Source of the DNA: Actinomadura livida
GTDB taxonomy: Bacteria; Actinomycetota; Actinomycetes; Streptosporangiales; Streptosporangiaceae
NCBI RefSeq assembly: GCF_014648675.1
Contig: NZ_BMRO01000002.1
Coordinates: 314,550 to 378,549 of the forward strand
Length of the DNA: 64,000 nt
Direction of reading: 5' to 3'
Below the pieces are notes generated by a model. The model did no database searches, had not been told where the DNA came from, and saw only the letters and a list, made by a program, of their open reading frames with translations. The position numbers and the translations under genes are program-made. Within the stretch, counting starts at the first letter, position 1. Each line of letters begins with the position of its first letter. Shown piece by piece: positions 45,551 through 53,504 of this stretch.

Positions 45551-46048
45551 ATGGAACCCGTCACCGAACGTGACCTGCGCGCGTCCTTCGTCAACTGCTC
45601 CCGGGGTGAGGCGCGGCGGCTGGCCCTGCCCAGGGACTTCGCCGACCTGCCCTGGGACGACCTGGACTTCCTGGGCTGGCGGGACCCCCGCGCGCCCGAA
45701 CGCGCCTACCTGGTCGCCGACCGCGGCGGGCGCCCCACCGGGATCGCGCTGCGGGCGGCGTCGGGCGCGTCCCGCGGCTTCACCGCGCGCAGCATGTGCT
45801 CGCTGTGCCTGACCACCCGCACCGGCGGCGCGGTGTCGCTGATGACGGCCCGCCGGACGGGTGGGGCCGGCCGCCAGGGCGACTCGGTCGGGCGGTACCT
45901 CTGCGGCGACCTGGACTGCTCGCTGTACGTGCGGGGCAGGAAGCAGTCGGTCGCGGGCGGGGAGTTGGAGGAGACCCTCTCGGTGGAGGACAAGGCCGCC
46001 CGCATCCGGGTCAACCTGGACGCGTTCCTGGACACGGTGACCCGCTGA
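45551..46048 (+). CDS. FBP-domain (EF-G-binding, FusB-like) zinc-finger protein
   Basis: A 165-aa protein: N-terminal TERDLRASFVNCSRGEARRL, then DLDFLGWRDPRAPERAYLV, and a treble-clef zinc finger MCSLCLTTRTGG ... YLCGDLDCSLYVRGRK with four Cys. This is the actinobacterial FBP domain, related to the C-terminal half of fusidic-acid-resistance FusB that binds EF-G. A role in ribosome rescue or fusidic-acid tolerance is possible. No good ribosome site precedes the ATG. Confidence 0.85.
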   Translation: MEPVTERDLRASFVNCSRGEARRLALPRDFADLPWDDLDFLGWRDPRAPERAYLVADRGGRPTGIALRAASGASRGFTARSMCSLCLTTRTGGAVSLMTARRTGGAGRQGDSVGRYLCGDLDCSLYVRGRKQSVAGGELEETLSVEDKAARIRVNLDAFLDTVTR

Positions 46049-46116
46049 CCGCGGTTCCCGCCCTCGGTCGGTCGCGCTGCCGTTCGGGCGTTTCGCGCCG
46101 CGACCGTTCCCCGATT

Positions 46117-46140
46117 GATAATCTCAACGTTGAGATTATC
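46117..46140. promoter_or_regulatory. Perfect 24-bp palindrome upstream of MarR gene
   Basis: GATAATCTCAAC (46117-46128) is followed directly by its exact complement GTTGAGATTATC (46129-46140), 15 nt before the ATG at 46156. Its position over the start region of the transcript and the TCTCAACGTTGAGA core fit a MarR autorepressor site. Confidence 0.82.
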
Positions 46141-46155
46141 CGGGAGGGGCGGGCG

Positions 46156-46656
46156 ATGGCCGACGCGGTGGACGCGATCCTGGCGCAGTGGGCGCGCGAG
46201 CGTCCCGACATGGACGCCTCCCCGATGGGCGTCGTCGGGCGGATCTCCCGGGCGCAGCAGCTCCTGGGCCGGGAGTTGAAGTCGTTCTTCGCCGAGCGGG
46301 GCCTGGAGACGTGGGAGTTCGACGTCCTGGCGACGCTGCGGCGGCACGGCGCCCCCTACGAGCTGACGGCGGGGGCGCTGCTGAAGGCGTCGATGGTCAC
46401 CTCGGGGGCGATCACCAACCGGATCGACCGGCTGGAGGCCAAGGGGCTGGTGGAGCGGGTCCGCGACACCGGGGACCGGCGGTCGGTCCGGATCCGGCTG
46501 ACCGGCCGGGGGCTCGCCCTGGTGGACGAGCTGGTCGGCGAGCACTCCGCCAACGAGGACCGGCTGCTGGCCGCGCTGGACCCGGCCGCCCGCGAGCACG
46601 TCGCCGGCGCCCTGCGCACCCTGCTGGAGTCCTTGGGCGACACGTCCCTGGAGTGA
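46156..46656 (+). CDS. MarR family regulator
   Basis: A 166-aa MarR protein. The N-terminal helix is followed by WEFDVLATLRRHGAPYELTA, the recognition region LLKASMVTSGAITNRIDRLE, KGLVERVRDTGDRRSVRIRL (wing) and a long C-terminal helix. The 24-bp palindrome at 46117-46140 implies autoregulation. Possible targets include the downstream ECF41 module, though that has its own promoter. Confidence 0.88.
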   Translation: MADAVDAILAQWARERPDMDASPMGVVGRISRAQQLLGRELKSFFAERGLETWEFDVLATLRRHGAPYELTAGALLKASMVTSGAITNRIDRLEAKGLVERVRDTGDRRSVRIRLTGRGLALVDELVGEHSANEDRLLAALDPAAREHVAGALRTLLESLGDTSLE

Positions 46657-46709
46657 CCCGCCCCCGGCCCCCCGGGGGGCCCGTCGTCCTTCCGATCTTT
46701 GCGCGCTCA

Positions 46710-46736
46710 TGTCACAGGCGGGCCCGCCGTCTCGTC
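46710..46736 (+). promoter_or_regulatory. ECF41-type promoter
   Basis: TGTCACA (46710-46716), 16 nt, CGTC (46733-46736), 41 nt upstream of the oxidoreductase start at 46778. The elements equal the published ECF41 consensus (TGTCACA / CGTC), and the ECF41 sigma gene is the second gene of the same operon, so the module should be autoregulated. Confidence 0.78.
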
Positions 46737-46777
46737 TCGGGTGGTGAAGGGAAGGTTTCCGGACGGGAGGTGACGTC

Positions 46778-47710
46778 ATGCGGGTGTTCGTTGCGGGCGG
46801 CAGCGGTGTCCTCGGGCGGCGGCTGGTGCCGCAGCTGGTGGCGCGGGGGCACGAGGTGACGGCGACGACGACGAGCGCGGCGAAGCTGGAGGCGCTGGCC
46901 CGGCTGGGCGCCGAGGGCGTCGTGATGGACGGGCTGGACGCGCAGTCGGTCGGCGAGGCGGTGGCCAAGGCGCGGCCGGACGTGATCGTGCACCAGATGA
47001 CCGCGATCTCGGTCGGGCACGCCGGCAAGCCCGACATGAAGCACATGGACCGGTGGTTCGCCGGCACCAACCGGCTGCGCACCGAGGGCACCGACCACCT
47101 GCTGGCCGCGGCCGAGGCGACCGGCGTGGGCGGCTTCGTCGCGCAGAGCTACGGCGCCTGGAACGGGATCCGCTCGGGCGGCTGGGTGAAGACCGAGCAG
47201 GACGGGGTGGACCCCATGGCGGGGACCCCGGCCGAGCCGGGGATGGCGGCGCTCGCCCACGTGGAGGACGCGGTCGGCGGGGCCGGCGGCGCGGTCCTGC
47301 GCTACGGCTGGTTCTACGGGCCCGGCGCCACCGACGACCTGGTCGAACCGGTGCGCAAGCGGCAGTTCCCGGTCGTGGGCGGCGGCGCGGGGTACTGCTC
47401 GTGGGTGCACCTGGACGACGCGGCGAGCGCGACCGTCCTGGCGGTGGAGCAGCGGGCCTCCGGGGTGTTCAACATCGTCGACGACGAGCCGGCCCCGGCC
47501 GCGCAGTGGCTGCCCTACCTGGCGGAGTGCGCGGGCGCCAAGCGGCCGATGCGGCTTCCGGCGTGGCTGGCGCGGCCGCTGGCGGGGGAGGCCGCGGTGG
47601 CGATGATGACGCAGGGCCGCGGGTTCTCCAACGCCAAGGCCAAGCGGGAGCTCGGCTGGCGGCCGCGGTACCCGTCGTGGCGGGAGGGGTTCAAGGAGGA
47701 GCTGGCGTGA
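46778..47710 (+). CDS. NAD(P)-dependent epimerase/dehydratase, ECF41 partner (COE)
   Basis: A 310-aa extended-SDR-like Rossmann protein: VFVAGGSGVLGRRLVPQLVA (nucleotide fold), FVAQSYGAWNG in the catalytic region, LRYGWFYGPGATDDL and a C-terminal LGWRPRYPSWREGFKEEL. ECF41 sigma factors are typically adjacent to a carboxymuconolactone decarboxylase, oxidoreductase or epimerase, and this fits the last type. The stop overlaps the sigma start. Substrate unknown. Confidence 0.88.
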   Translation: MRVFVAGGSGVLGRRLVPQLVARGHEVTATTTSAAKLEALARLGAEGVVMDGLDAQSVGEAVAKARPDVIVHQMTAISVGHAGKPDMKHMDRWFAGTNRLRTEGTDHLLAAAEATGVGGFVAQSYGAWNGIRSGGWVKTEQDGVDPMAGTPAEPGMAALAHVEDAVGGAGGAVLRYGWFYGPGATDDLVEPVRKRQFPVVGGGAGYCSWVHLDDAASATVLAVEQRASGVFNIVDDEPAPAAQWLPYLAECAGAKRPMRLPAWLARPLAGEAAVAMMTQGRGFSNAKAKRELGWRPRYPSWREGFKEELA

Positions 47711-48630
47711 CCCGCGCCGAGGAGTTCCAGGAGCTGCGGCCGCTGCTGTTCTCCATCGCCTACCGCATCCTCGGCAGCGTGGGGGAGGCCGAGGACGCGG
47801 TCCAGGAGAGCTGGCTGCGGTACGCGGCGTCCCCCACGGCTCCGGTATCGGCCAAGTCGTACCTGTCGGCGGTGGTGACCCGGATCTCCATCGACGTGCT
47901 GCGCTCGGCCCGGGTCCGGCGGGAGGAGTACGCCGGGCCGTGGTTCCCCGAGCCCCTGCTGGCCGACCCCTACCAGGACCCCGAGCGCTCGGCGGAGCTG
48001 GCCGACTCGGTGTCGATGGCGGCGCTGCTGCTGCTGGAGCGGCTCAGCCCGCTGGAGCGGGCGGTGTTCGTGCTGCGGGAGGTGTTCGGGTTCGGCTTCG
48101 CCGAGATCGCGCCCGCCGTGGGGCGGTCGCAGGCGGCGTGCCGGCAGCTGGCGGTGCGGGCGCGCCGCCACATGGACGCGGGCCGGCCGCGGTTCGACGC
48201 CGACCGCCGCGACGGCGAGCGGCTCGCCGGGCGGTTCCTGGACGCGTTCCGCAACGGGAACCTGGACGGGCTGCGCGAGCTGCTGGCCGCGGACGTGCGG
48301 CTGGTCGCCGACAGCGGCGGCAAGGCCCCGCGCTGGGGCGAGGGCGTCGTCGGCGCCGCGAACGTGGCGCGGACCCTGGCGGCGCTGGTGGGGCCGTTCA
48401 CGCGGATCGGCGGCACCGTGCAGGCGCACCGGGTGAACGGCCAGCCCGGCGCGATCTTCCGCGACCGCGACGGCAGGGTCGTCAACACCTGGACCCTCGA
48501 CGTCGCCGGCGGCCGGATCCAGACGATCCGCACCGTCCTCAACCCCGACAAGCTCGGGCACGTGGGCCCGGTCGCCGACGCCCGCGCGGTGCTGCGCGAG
48601 GCGGCCCTGGCGCGCCGCGCCGCCGGCTGA
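47707..48630 (+). CDS. sigJ: ECF41 sigma factor (SigJ-like) with SnoaL-like C-terminal domain
   Basis: A 307-aa sigma factor. Region 2 (FSIAYRILGSVGEAEDAVQE, about 16-35), region 4 (SPLERAVFVLREVFGFGFAE, then IAPAVGRSQAACRQLAVRAR) and a C-terminal NTF2/SnoaL-like domain. ECF41 hallmarks are visible: WFPEP (W-L-P-E-P position) in the linker, a DSGGKAP element and terminal NPDKL. In this group the C-terminal domain replaces an anti-sigma factor. GTG start overlaps the preceding stop. Confidence 0.9.
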   Translation: MTRAEEFQELRPLLFSIAYRILGSVGEAEDAVQESWLRYAASPTAPVSAKSYLSAVVTRISIDVLRSARVRREEYAGPWFPEPLLADPYQDPERSAELADSVSMAALLLLERLSPLERAVFVLREVFGFGFAEIAPAVGRSQAACRQLAVRARRHMDAGRPRFDADRRDGERLAGRFLDAFRNGNLDGLRELLAADVRLVADSGGKAPRWGEGVVGAANVARTLAALVGPFTRIGGTVQAHRVNGQPGAIFRDRDGRVVNTWTLDVAGGRIQTIRTVLNPDKLGHVGPVADARAVLREAALARRAAG

Positions 48631-48724
48631 ACACCCGACCCGGGCCGCCCCCGGTCGCACCTCGGGCCCTGCGGGCGCCGCGGCCCGAGCACGTCCCACC
48701 TTCTTCTCTCTAAGGAGTCCTGTC

Positions 48725-49519
48725 ATGAGCATGCACACCACCGGCCGGGTGGCGCTGGTCACCGGCGCCAACAAGGGGATCGGCCGCGCGGCCGCCGAGC
48801 GGCTCGCCGGGCTGGGCATGACGGTGCTGGTCGGTTCCAGGGACGCGCGCCGCGGCCGGGAGGCGGCCGCGGCGGTGCGCGCTTCGGGGGTGCGGGCTTC
48901 GGGCGTGCGGGCTTCGGGCGGCGACGCGCACGCGGTCGCGCTGGACGTGACCGATCCGGCGGTCGTGCGGGAGGCGGCCGCGTGGATCGGGGAGCGGTTC
49001 GGCCGCCTCGACGTGCTGGTCAACAACGCCGGCATCACCGGATCCGGGCGGGTGCAGCCCCAGGACGCCCTGGACCAGATCCCGAGCACCGTGGACGTGG
49101 ACATGGTCCGGGCGGTGTTCGAGACCAACGTGTTCGGGGTGATCACGGTGACGAACGCGGTGCTGCCGCTGCTGCGGCGCTCCCCGGCGCCGCGGATCGT
49201 CAACCTCAGCAGCGGCGCGGCGTCGCTGGCGATCACCGCCGCGCCCGGCGGGCCGCTGGCGGAGCTGCCGGCGTCGGCGGCGTACGCGCCGTCCAAGACG
49301 GCGGTGAACGCGCTGACCGTCCAGTACGCCAACGAGCTGCGCAAGGACGGCGTGCTGGTCAACGCCGCCGATCCCGGCTACGTCGACACCGAGATCAACG
49401 ACCACAGCGGGTTCCTCACCCCCGCGCAGGGCGCGGAGGTGGTGGTGCGGCTGGCGACGCTGGGCGCGGACGGGCCGACCGGCGGGTTCTTCAACGCCGA
49501 CGGCCCGCTGCCCTGGTAG
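48725..49519 (+). CDS. Short-chain dehydrogenase/reductase
   Basis: A 264-aa SDR: nucleotide motif VTGANKGIGRAAAERLAG, NNAG in DVLVNNAGITGSG, catalytic Ser in RIVNLSSGAAS and YxxxK as YAPSKTAVNAL (Y-A-P-S-K). Between strands 2 and 3 there is a tandem VRASG repeat (three copies) caused by 15-bp DNA repeats at 48875-48919. A strong AAGGAG site precedes the ATG. It follows the ECF41 gene in the same direction with a 94-nt gap. Confidence 0.9.
   Translation: MSMHTTGRVALVTGANKGIGRAAAERLAGLGMTVLVGSRDARRGREAAAAVRASGVRASGVRASGGDAHAVALDVTDPAVVREAAAWIGERFGRLDVLVNNAGITGSGRVQPQDALDQIPSTVDVDMVRAVFETNVFGVITVTNAVLPLLRRSPAPRIVNLSSGAASLAITAAPGGPLAELPASAAYAPSKTAVNALTVQYANELRKDGVLVNAADPGYVDTEINDHSGFLTPAQGAEVVVRLATLGADGPTGGFFNADGPLPW
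48875..48919 (+). repeat. Three 15-bp tandem repeats inside the SDR gene
   Basis: Copies at 48875-48889, 48890-48904 and 48905-48919; the last two are identical, the first differs at two bases. In-frame, adding VRASG units to a surface loop. Confidence 0.85.
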
Positions 49520-49549
49520 CGGCGGTCTCCGGCCCGCAGTGACCGGGCT

Positions 49550-50563
49550 TCAAGGCGCCGGAGCTTCAGGGGCCCGGGGGCCAGGGGTGAAGTCGCGGAC
49601 GGCGCCGGCGGCGCGGCGGGCGATGGCGGCCAGGTGCCCGGCCAGCTCGGGCGGGTCGAGCAGGGTGTACTCGAAGGGCAGCAGGGTGATCCGGTGGGCC
49701 AGGAACCGCAGGGAGTCCGAGGCGGTGTGCAGGCGGCAGGTGCGCCGGTCGACCGGTTCCAGGACGCCCTGCCAGGCGGTGACGTGCTCGGCGGCCTCCT
49801 CGGCGGGGACGTGCAGCAGCAGCCGCGCCCGGATCGTCCCGGATCCGCCGGCGAGGGCGTCCATGGCCCAGGCCGCGGCGTCGGCGCCGCCGGGCAGCCG
49901 GCGTTCGGGGCCGCGCATACCGGTGGCGTACGGCTCGGTGATCCGGTCGGCGCGGAAGGTGCGCCAGTCCGCGCGGTCCTCGTCGTAGGCGACCAGGTAC
50001 CAGCGGCGCGCGGCGGTGACCAGCCGGTGCGGCTGCGCCAGCCGCCGCGTCCGGTGCCCGCCGGCGGCGGTGTAGGCGAAGCGGACCTTCTCTCGGGTGA
50101 CGCACGCGGCGGCGAGCAGCGCCAGCACGGCGGGGTCGGCGGCGGGCGGGCCGTCCTGGGGCGGCAGCGGCACCGCCGCCTCGCTCAGCGCGGCCACGCG
50201 GTGCCGCAGCCGGTGCGGCAGGACCTGCTCCAGCTTGGCCAGGGCGCGCAGGGAGGCGTCCTCGATGCCGGTGACGGCCCCGGCGGCGGCGGTGCGCAGC
50301 CCGATCGCGATGGCGGTGGCCTCGTCGTCGTCGAGCAGCAGCGGCGGCATCGCGGTGCCGGCGGTGAGCCGGTAGCCGCCGGTGCTGCCGCGGGTGGCGC
50401 GGACGGGGTAGCCGAGCTCGCGCAGCCGGTCGATGTCGCGGCGGACGGTGCGGGCGGTGACGCCGAGGCGGCCGGCGAGTTCGGCGCCGGGCCATTCGCG
50501 GGGCGTCTGGAGCAGGGACAGCAGCCGCAGCAGCCGGGCGGACGGATCGCGCATGCGTTCCAT
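49550..50563 (-). CDS. HTH-WYL transcriptional regulator
   Basis: A 337-aa regulator: HTH PGAELAGRLGVTARTVRRDI (24-43), wing GSTGGYRL, WYL domain (PHRLVTAARRWYLVAYDEDR near 185) and WCX C-terminal domain. Start at 50563 or three codons later at 50554. Divergent from a VOC gene, with a TAGGAC-N7-GTCCTA dyad between; likely controls it. Confidence 0.9.
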   Translation of the reverse strand: MERMRDPSARLLRLLSLLQTPREWPGAELAGRLGVTARTVRRDIDRLRELGYPVRATRGSTGGYRLTAGTAMPPLLLDDDEATAIAIGLRTAAAGAVTGIEDASLRALAKLEQVLPHRLRHRVAALSEAAVPLPPQDGPPAADPAVLALLAAACVTREKVRFAYTAAGGHRTRRLAQPHRLVTAARRWYLVAYDEDRADWRTFRADRITEPYATGMRGPERRLPGGADAAAWAMDALAGGSGTIRARLLLHVPAEEAAEHVTAWQGVLEPVDRRTCRLHTASDSLRFLAHRITLLPFEYTLLDPPELAGHLAAIARRAAGAVRDFTPGPRAPEAPAP

Positions 50564-50576
50564 CCTGCCGCCCCAT

Positions 50577-50595
50577 TAGGACTTTCGCCGTCCTA
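50577..50595. promoter_or_regulatory. TAGGAC-N7-GTCCTA dyad, candidate WYL-regulator operator
   Basis: A perfect 6-bp inverted repeat directly upstream of the WYL gene start, followed by a further GTCCTA at 50601-50606. It lies in the 101-bp divergent region with the VOC gene. Confidence 0.6.
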
Positions 50596-50664
50596 TAGGG
50601 GTCCTAGCGTCGTGAGGGACGGGCCGGGCACCGGTTCCCGGCCCCGCGTGAACGGAGGAACGCC

Positions 50665-51093
50665 ATGCTGCGGGGATTCGCCACGATCAGCTTCTGGGCC
50701 GACGACCTGGAGGCGGCCAAGGACTGGTACGCCGAGCTGCTGGGCGTCCAGCCGTACTTCAGCGTGCCCGGCCCCGACGGCCGCGCCGGGTACTACGAGT
50801 TCCGGGTCGGGGACTACCAGCACGAGCTGGGCCTGATCGACAACCGGTTCCGTCCCGGCGGCGCGGACCCCCGGCCGGGCGGCGCGGTGATGTTCTGGCA
50901 CGTCGACGACCTGGAGGCGGCGGTGGAGCGGCTGCTGTCGATGGGCGCCGCCCTGCACGAGGAGATCACCGAGCGGGGCGAGGGGACGGGGTTCGCCACC
51001 GCGTCGGTCGTCGACCCGTTCGGCAACATCCTGGGCGTGATGACCAACCCGCACTACCTGGAGGTCCTGGCCGCCGCCGCTCCCCGCACCTGA
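50665..51093 (+). CDS. VOC family protein
   Basis: A 142-aa glyoxalase-fold protein: FATISFWADDLEAAKDWYAE, then VGDYQHELGLIDNRF (His and Glu as possible metal ligands), VMFWHVDDLEAAVERLLSMG and SVVDPFGNILGVMTNPHY. Similar genes are often paired with a divergent WYL regulator and can be activated by it. Substrate unknown. Confidence 0.87.
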   Translation: MLRGFATISFWADDLEAAKDWYAELLGVQPYFSVPGPDGRAGYYEFRVGDYQHELGLIDNRFRPGGADPRPGGAVMFWHVDDLEAAVERLLSMGAALHEEITERGEGTGFATASVVDPFGNILGVMTNPHYLEVLAAAAPRT

Positions 51094-51153
51094 CCTGCCC
51101 CCGACCCGCCCGGGCCCGCCCCGACCTGAACCCGCCGTGCAGCGGGCGGGCGT

Positions 51154-52602
51154 TCAGCCCAGGGACCGGGCGGACGGCCGGGCCGCGGGGGCGGCGTGGC
51201 GGGCCCGGGGCCGGGGGGCGCGCCCGGGGATGGCCAGGGTGACCGCCGCGGCCAGCAGCGCGACGCCGCAGCCGAACAGCATGCTGGTGCGGAACCCGGC
51301 CTCGGACGGCAGGACCCGCCCGCCCATGGTGGTGGTCATCTGGGCCAGGACGACCCCGACGACGGCGGCCGACACGGTCGTGCCGACCGAGCGCATCAGC
51401 GTGTTGAACCCGTTGGCCGACGCGGTCTCCGAGGCCGGCACCGCGCTCATGATCAGGGCGGGCATCGCGCCGTAGGCGAGCCCGACGCCGGCGTTGCACA
51501 CGACGGTGACGACCAGCAGCCCCCACGTCGAGCCCATCAGGAGCACCGAGGATCCGTAGCCGAGTGCGATGACGAGGCTGCCGGCGCCGAGGGTGACCTT
51601 GGGCCCGGCGGCGGCCGACAGCTTGGCGCCCAGCGGCGAGACCGCCATCATCATCAGCCCGGCCGGCGCCAGCCACAGCCCGGCGGCCAGCATCGACTGC
51701 CCGAGGCCGTACCCGGTGGCCTCGGGCAGCTGCAGCAGCTGCACCACGATCAGCGCCTGCGCGTACATGGCGCAGCCGACCAGGATCGAGGCCAGGTTGG
51801 TGAACAGGACCTGGCGCCGCGCGGTGACGCGCAGGTCGACCAGCGGGTCGGCCGACCGCAGCTCCCACCACGCCCAGGCCGGCAGGACGACCGCGGCGGC
51901 GGTGAGCAGGCCGAGGGTGGGTGCGCTGGCCCAGCCCCAGTCCGAGCCCTTGGAGAAGCCCAGCAGCATGCAGACCAGCCCGGTGCCCAGGCCGAGCGCG
52001 CCGACGACGTCCAGGCGTCCCTCGGCCTGCGGGGGAGTGGGCGGCACCAGCCGCCAGATCAGCACGCCGATCAGTGCGCTGAGCACGGCCGAGCCCCAGA
52101 ACAGGGCGCGCCAGCTGGTGTGCTCGGCGACGGCGGCCGCGATGGGCAGGCCGAGGGCGCCGCCGATGCCGAGGGAGGCGCTGATCAGCGCGATCGCCGA
52201 GCCGAGCCGTTCGGGCGGCAGCAGCTCGCGCAGGATGCTGATGCCGAGCGGGATCAGGCCCATCCCGACGCCCTGCAGCCCCCGCCCGACGATCATCGGG
52301 ATGACCGAGTCGGTGAGCGCGCACACCAGCGACCCGGCGGTCAGCGGCACCGCGCAGGCCAGCAGGACGGCGCGCTTGCCGTGCAGGTCGCCGAGCCGCC
52401 CGGTCACCGGGATGGACACCGCGCCCGCCAGCAGCGTGACCGTGACCACCCAGGAGGCGTTGGAGGCGCTGGTGTCCAGCAGGCGCGGCATCTCGCCGAC
52501 GAACGGCACCACCAGCGTCTGCATGAGCGCCGCGACGATGCCGGCGGCCGCCAGCACTCCGACGGTCGCGCCCGGGCGGACGGCGGGCTCGGCCTGTTTC
52601 AC
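51154..52602 (-). CDS. MFS drug exporter, DHA2 (14-TM) type
   Basis: A 482-aa transporter. TM1 is GATVGVLAAAGIVAALMQTL, motif A is GRLGDLHGKRAVLLACAV, motif C region GISILRELLPPERLGSAIAL then GALGLPIAAAVAEHTSWR, and about 14 helices in all, as in the EmrB/QacA family. GTG at 52602 has GAGGAGA 5 nt upstream. It is divergent from the hemerythrin gene across repeated GTGCACAAT elements, suggesting joint control. Confidence 0.9.
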   Translation of the reverse strand: MKQAEPAVRPGATVGVLAAAGIVAALMQTLVVPFVGEMPRLLDTSASNASWVVTVTLLAGAVSIPVTGRLGDLHGKRAVLLACAVPLTAGSLVCALTDSVIPMIVGRGLQGVGMGLIPLGISILRELLPPERLGSAIALISASLGIGGALGLPIAAAVAEHTSWRALFWGSAVLSALIGVLIWRLVPPTPPQAEGRLDVVGALGLGTGLVCMLLGFSKGSDWGWASAPTLGLLTAAAVVLPAWAWWELRSADPLVDLRVTARRQVLFTNLASILVGCAMYAQALIVVQLLQLPEATGYGLGQSMLAAGLWLAPAGLMMMAVSPLGAKLSAAAGPKVTLGAGSLVIALGYGSSVLLMGSTWGLLVVTVVCNAGVGLAYGAMPALIMSAVPASETASANGFNTLMRSVGTTVSAAVVGVVLAQMTTTMGGRVLPSEAGFRTSMLFGCGVALLAAAVTLAIPGRAPRPRARHAAPAARPSARSLG

Positions 52603-52652
52603 GCGGTTCTCCTCATTCTGCGGCTCGGTCCGGCGCTCGGCGACGGGAACCT

Positions 52653-52692
52653 GTGCACAATACATACGATGGGGTGGGTGCACAATGCACAG
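52653..52692. promoter_or_regulatory. GTGCACAAT repeats between MFS and hemerythrin genes
   Basis: Direct copies GTGCACAAT at 52653-52661 and 52678-52686, and the inverted pair CTGTGCA (52651-52657) with TGCACAG (52686-52692). They lie 50-90 nt upstream of the MFS start and may bind a regulator that is not encoded next to them. Confidence 0.5.
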
Positions 52693-52783
52693 ATCGCCCG
52701 TCCGGGGCCGCGCGGCGGGGTGAGATGCGTCTCCCGCGGCGCCCGCGATGTCACATCGGCCCCGGCAGGGAGGTCTTATCGGC

Positions 52784-53437
52784 ATGGGAGCATTCGCGAC
52801 GCGGCCGCGCGAGGTGATCTGCCACACCCTCGTCCGCGCCCCGCACGACGCGTTCCGCCGGGACCTGGACCGGCTCGCGGCGGCAGCGGCGGCGGGCAAG
52901 GGCGGGCGCCCGCACGTGCGCGCGGGCTGGGACAACCTCAAGGAGCAGATCCGGCTGCACCACGACCTGGAGGACGCGGTGCTGTGGCCGCGGGCGGCGC
53001 GTGCGGACGGCGGCCCCGCCGGGCGGGCCGTGCTCGCGCAGATGCACGCCGAGCACGCGCGGATCGGGCCGCTGGCCGGGCGGGTCGACGCCGCGATCCG
53101 CGCCATCGGCGGGCGGGACGGTGCCGAGCGGACGGGTGACCTGGCAGCGGCGGTGCGGGAGCTGCGCGAGGCGCTGGAGGCGCACCTGCGGCACGAGGAG
53201 ATGAGCGCGGTGCCGCTGGCGGAGGCGGTGCTCGGCCCCGGGGACTGGCGGGCGGTCGCCGAGGAGGCCGGCGGCCGGTGGGGGGCGGGCGCGTCGCTGT
53301 TCGTCCCGTGGGTCGTGGACGGGATCGCGCCGGTCGAGCGGAGCCGGTTCCTGATGGCGCTGCCGGCGCCGGTGCGCGAGCGCAACCGCGTGATGTGGGA
53401 GCCCCGCTACCGCAAGCGGCGCCTGTGGAGCCTGTGA
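52784..53437 (+). CDS. Hemerythrin-like HHE domain protein
   Basis: A 217-aa four-helix protein with the iron-ligand pattern: His in RAPHDAFRRDL, HHDLEDAVLWP, HAEHARIGPL and HLRHEEMSAVPL. The C-terminal 60 residues (VVDGIAPVERSRFLMALPAP) are typical of actinobacterial members. Predicted to bind O2/NO or sense redox through a diiron site. Start ATG 52784; AGGGAGG lies about 11 nt upstream. Confidence 0.88.
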   Translation: MGAFATRPREVICHTLVRAPHDAFRRDLDRLAAAAAAGKGGRPHVRAGWDNLKEQIRLHHDLEDAVLWPRAARADGGPAGRAVLAQMHAEHARIGPLAGRVDAAIRAIGGRDGAERTGDLAAAVRELREALEAHLRHEEMSAVPLAEAVLGPGDWRAVAEEAGGRWGAGASLFVPWVVDGIAPVERSRFLMALPAPVRERNRVMWEPRYRKRRLWSL

Positions 53438-53504
53438 CCCGCACCCCGCCGCCCCACGCCTTGCCGCCCCGTGCGCCGCTGCCCCGCGCGCCGTCGTCGC
53501 GGGG

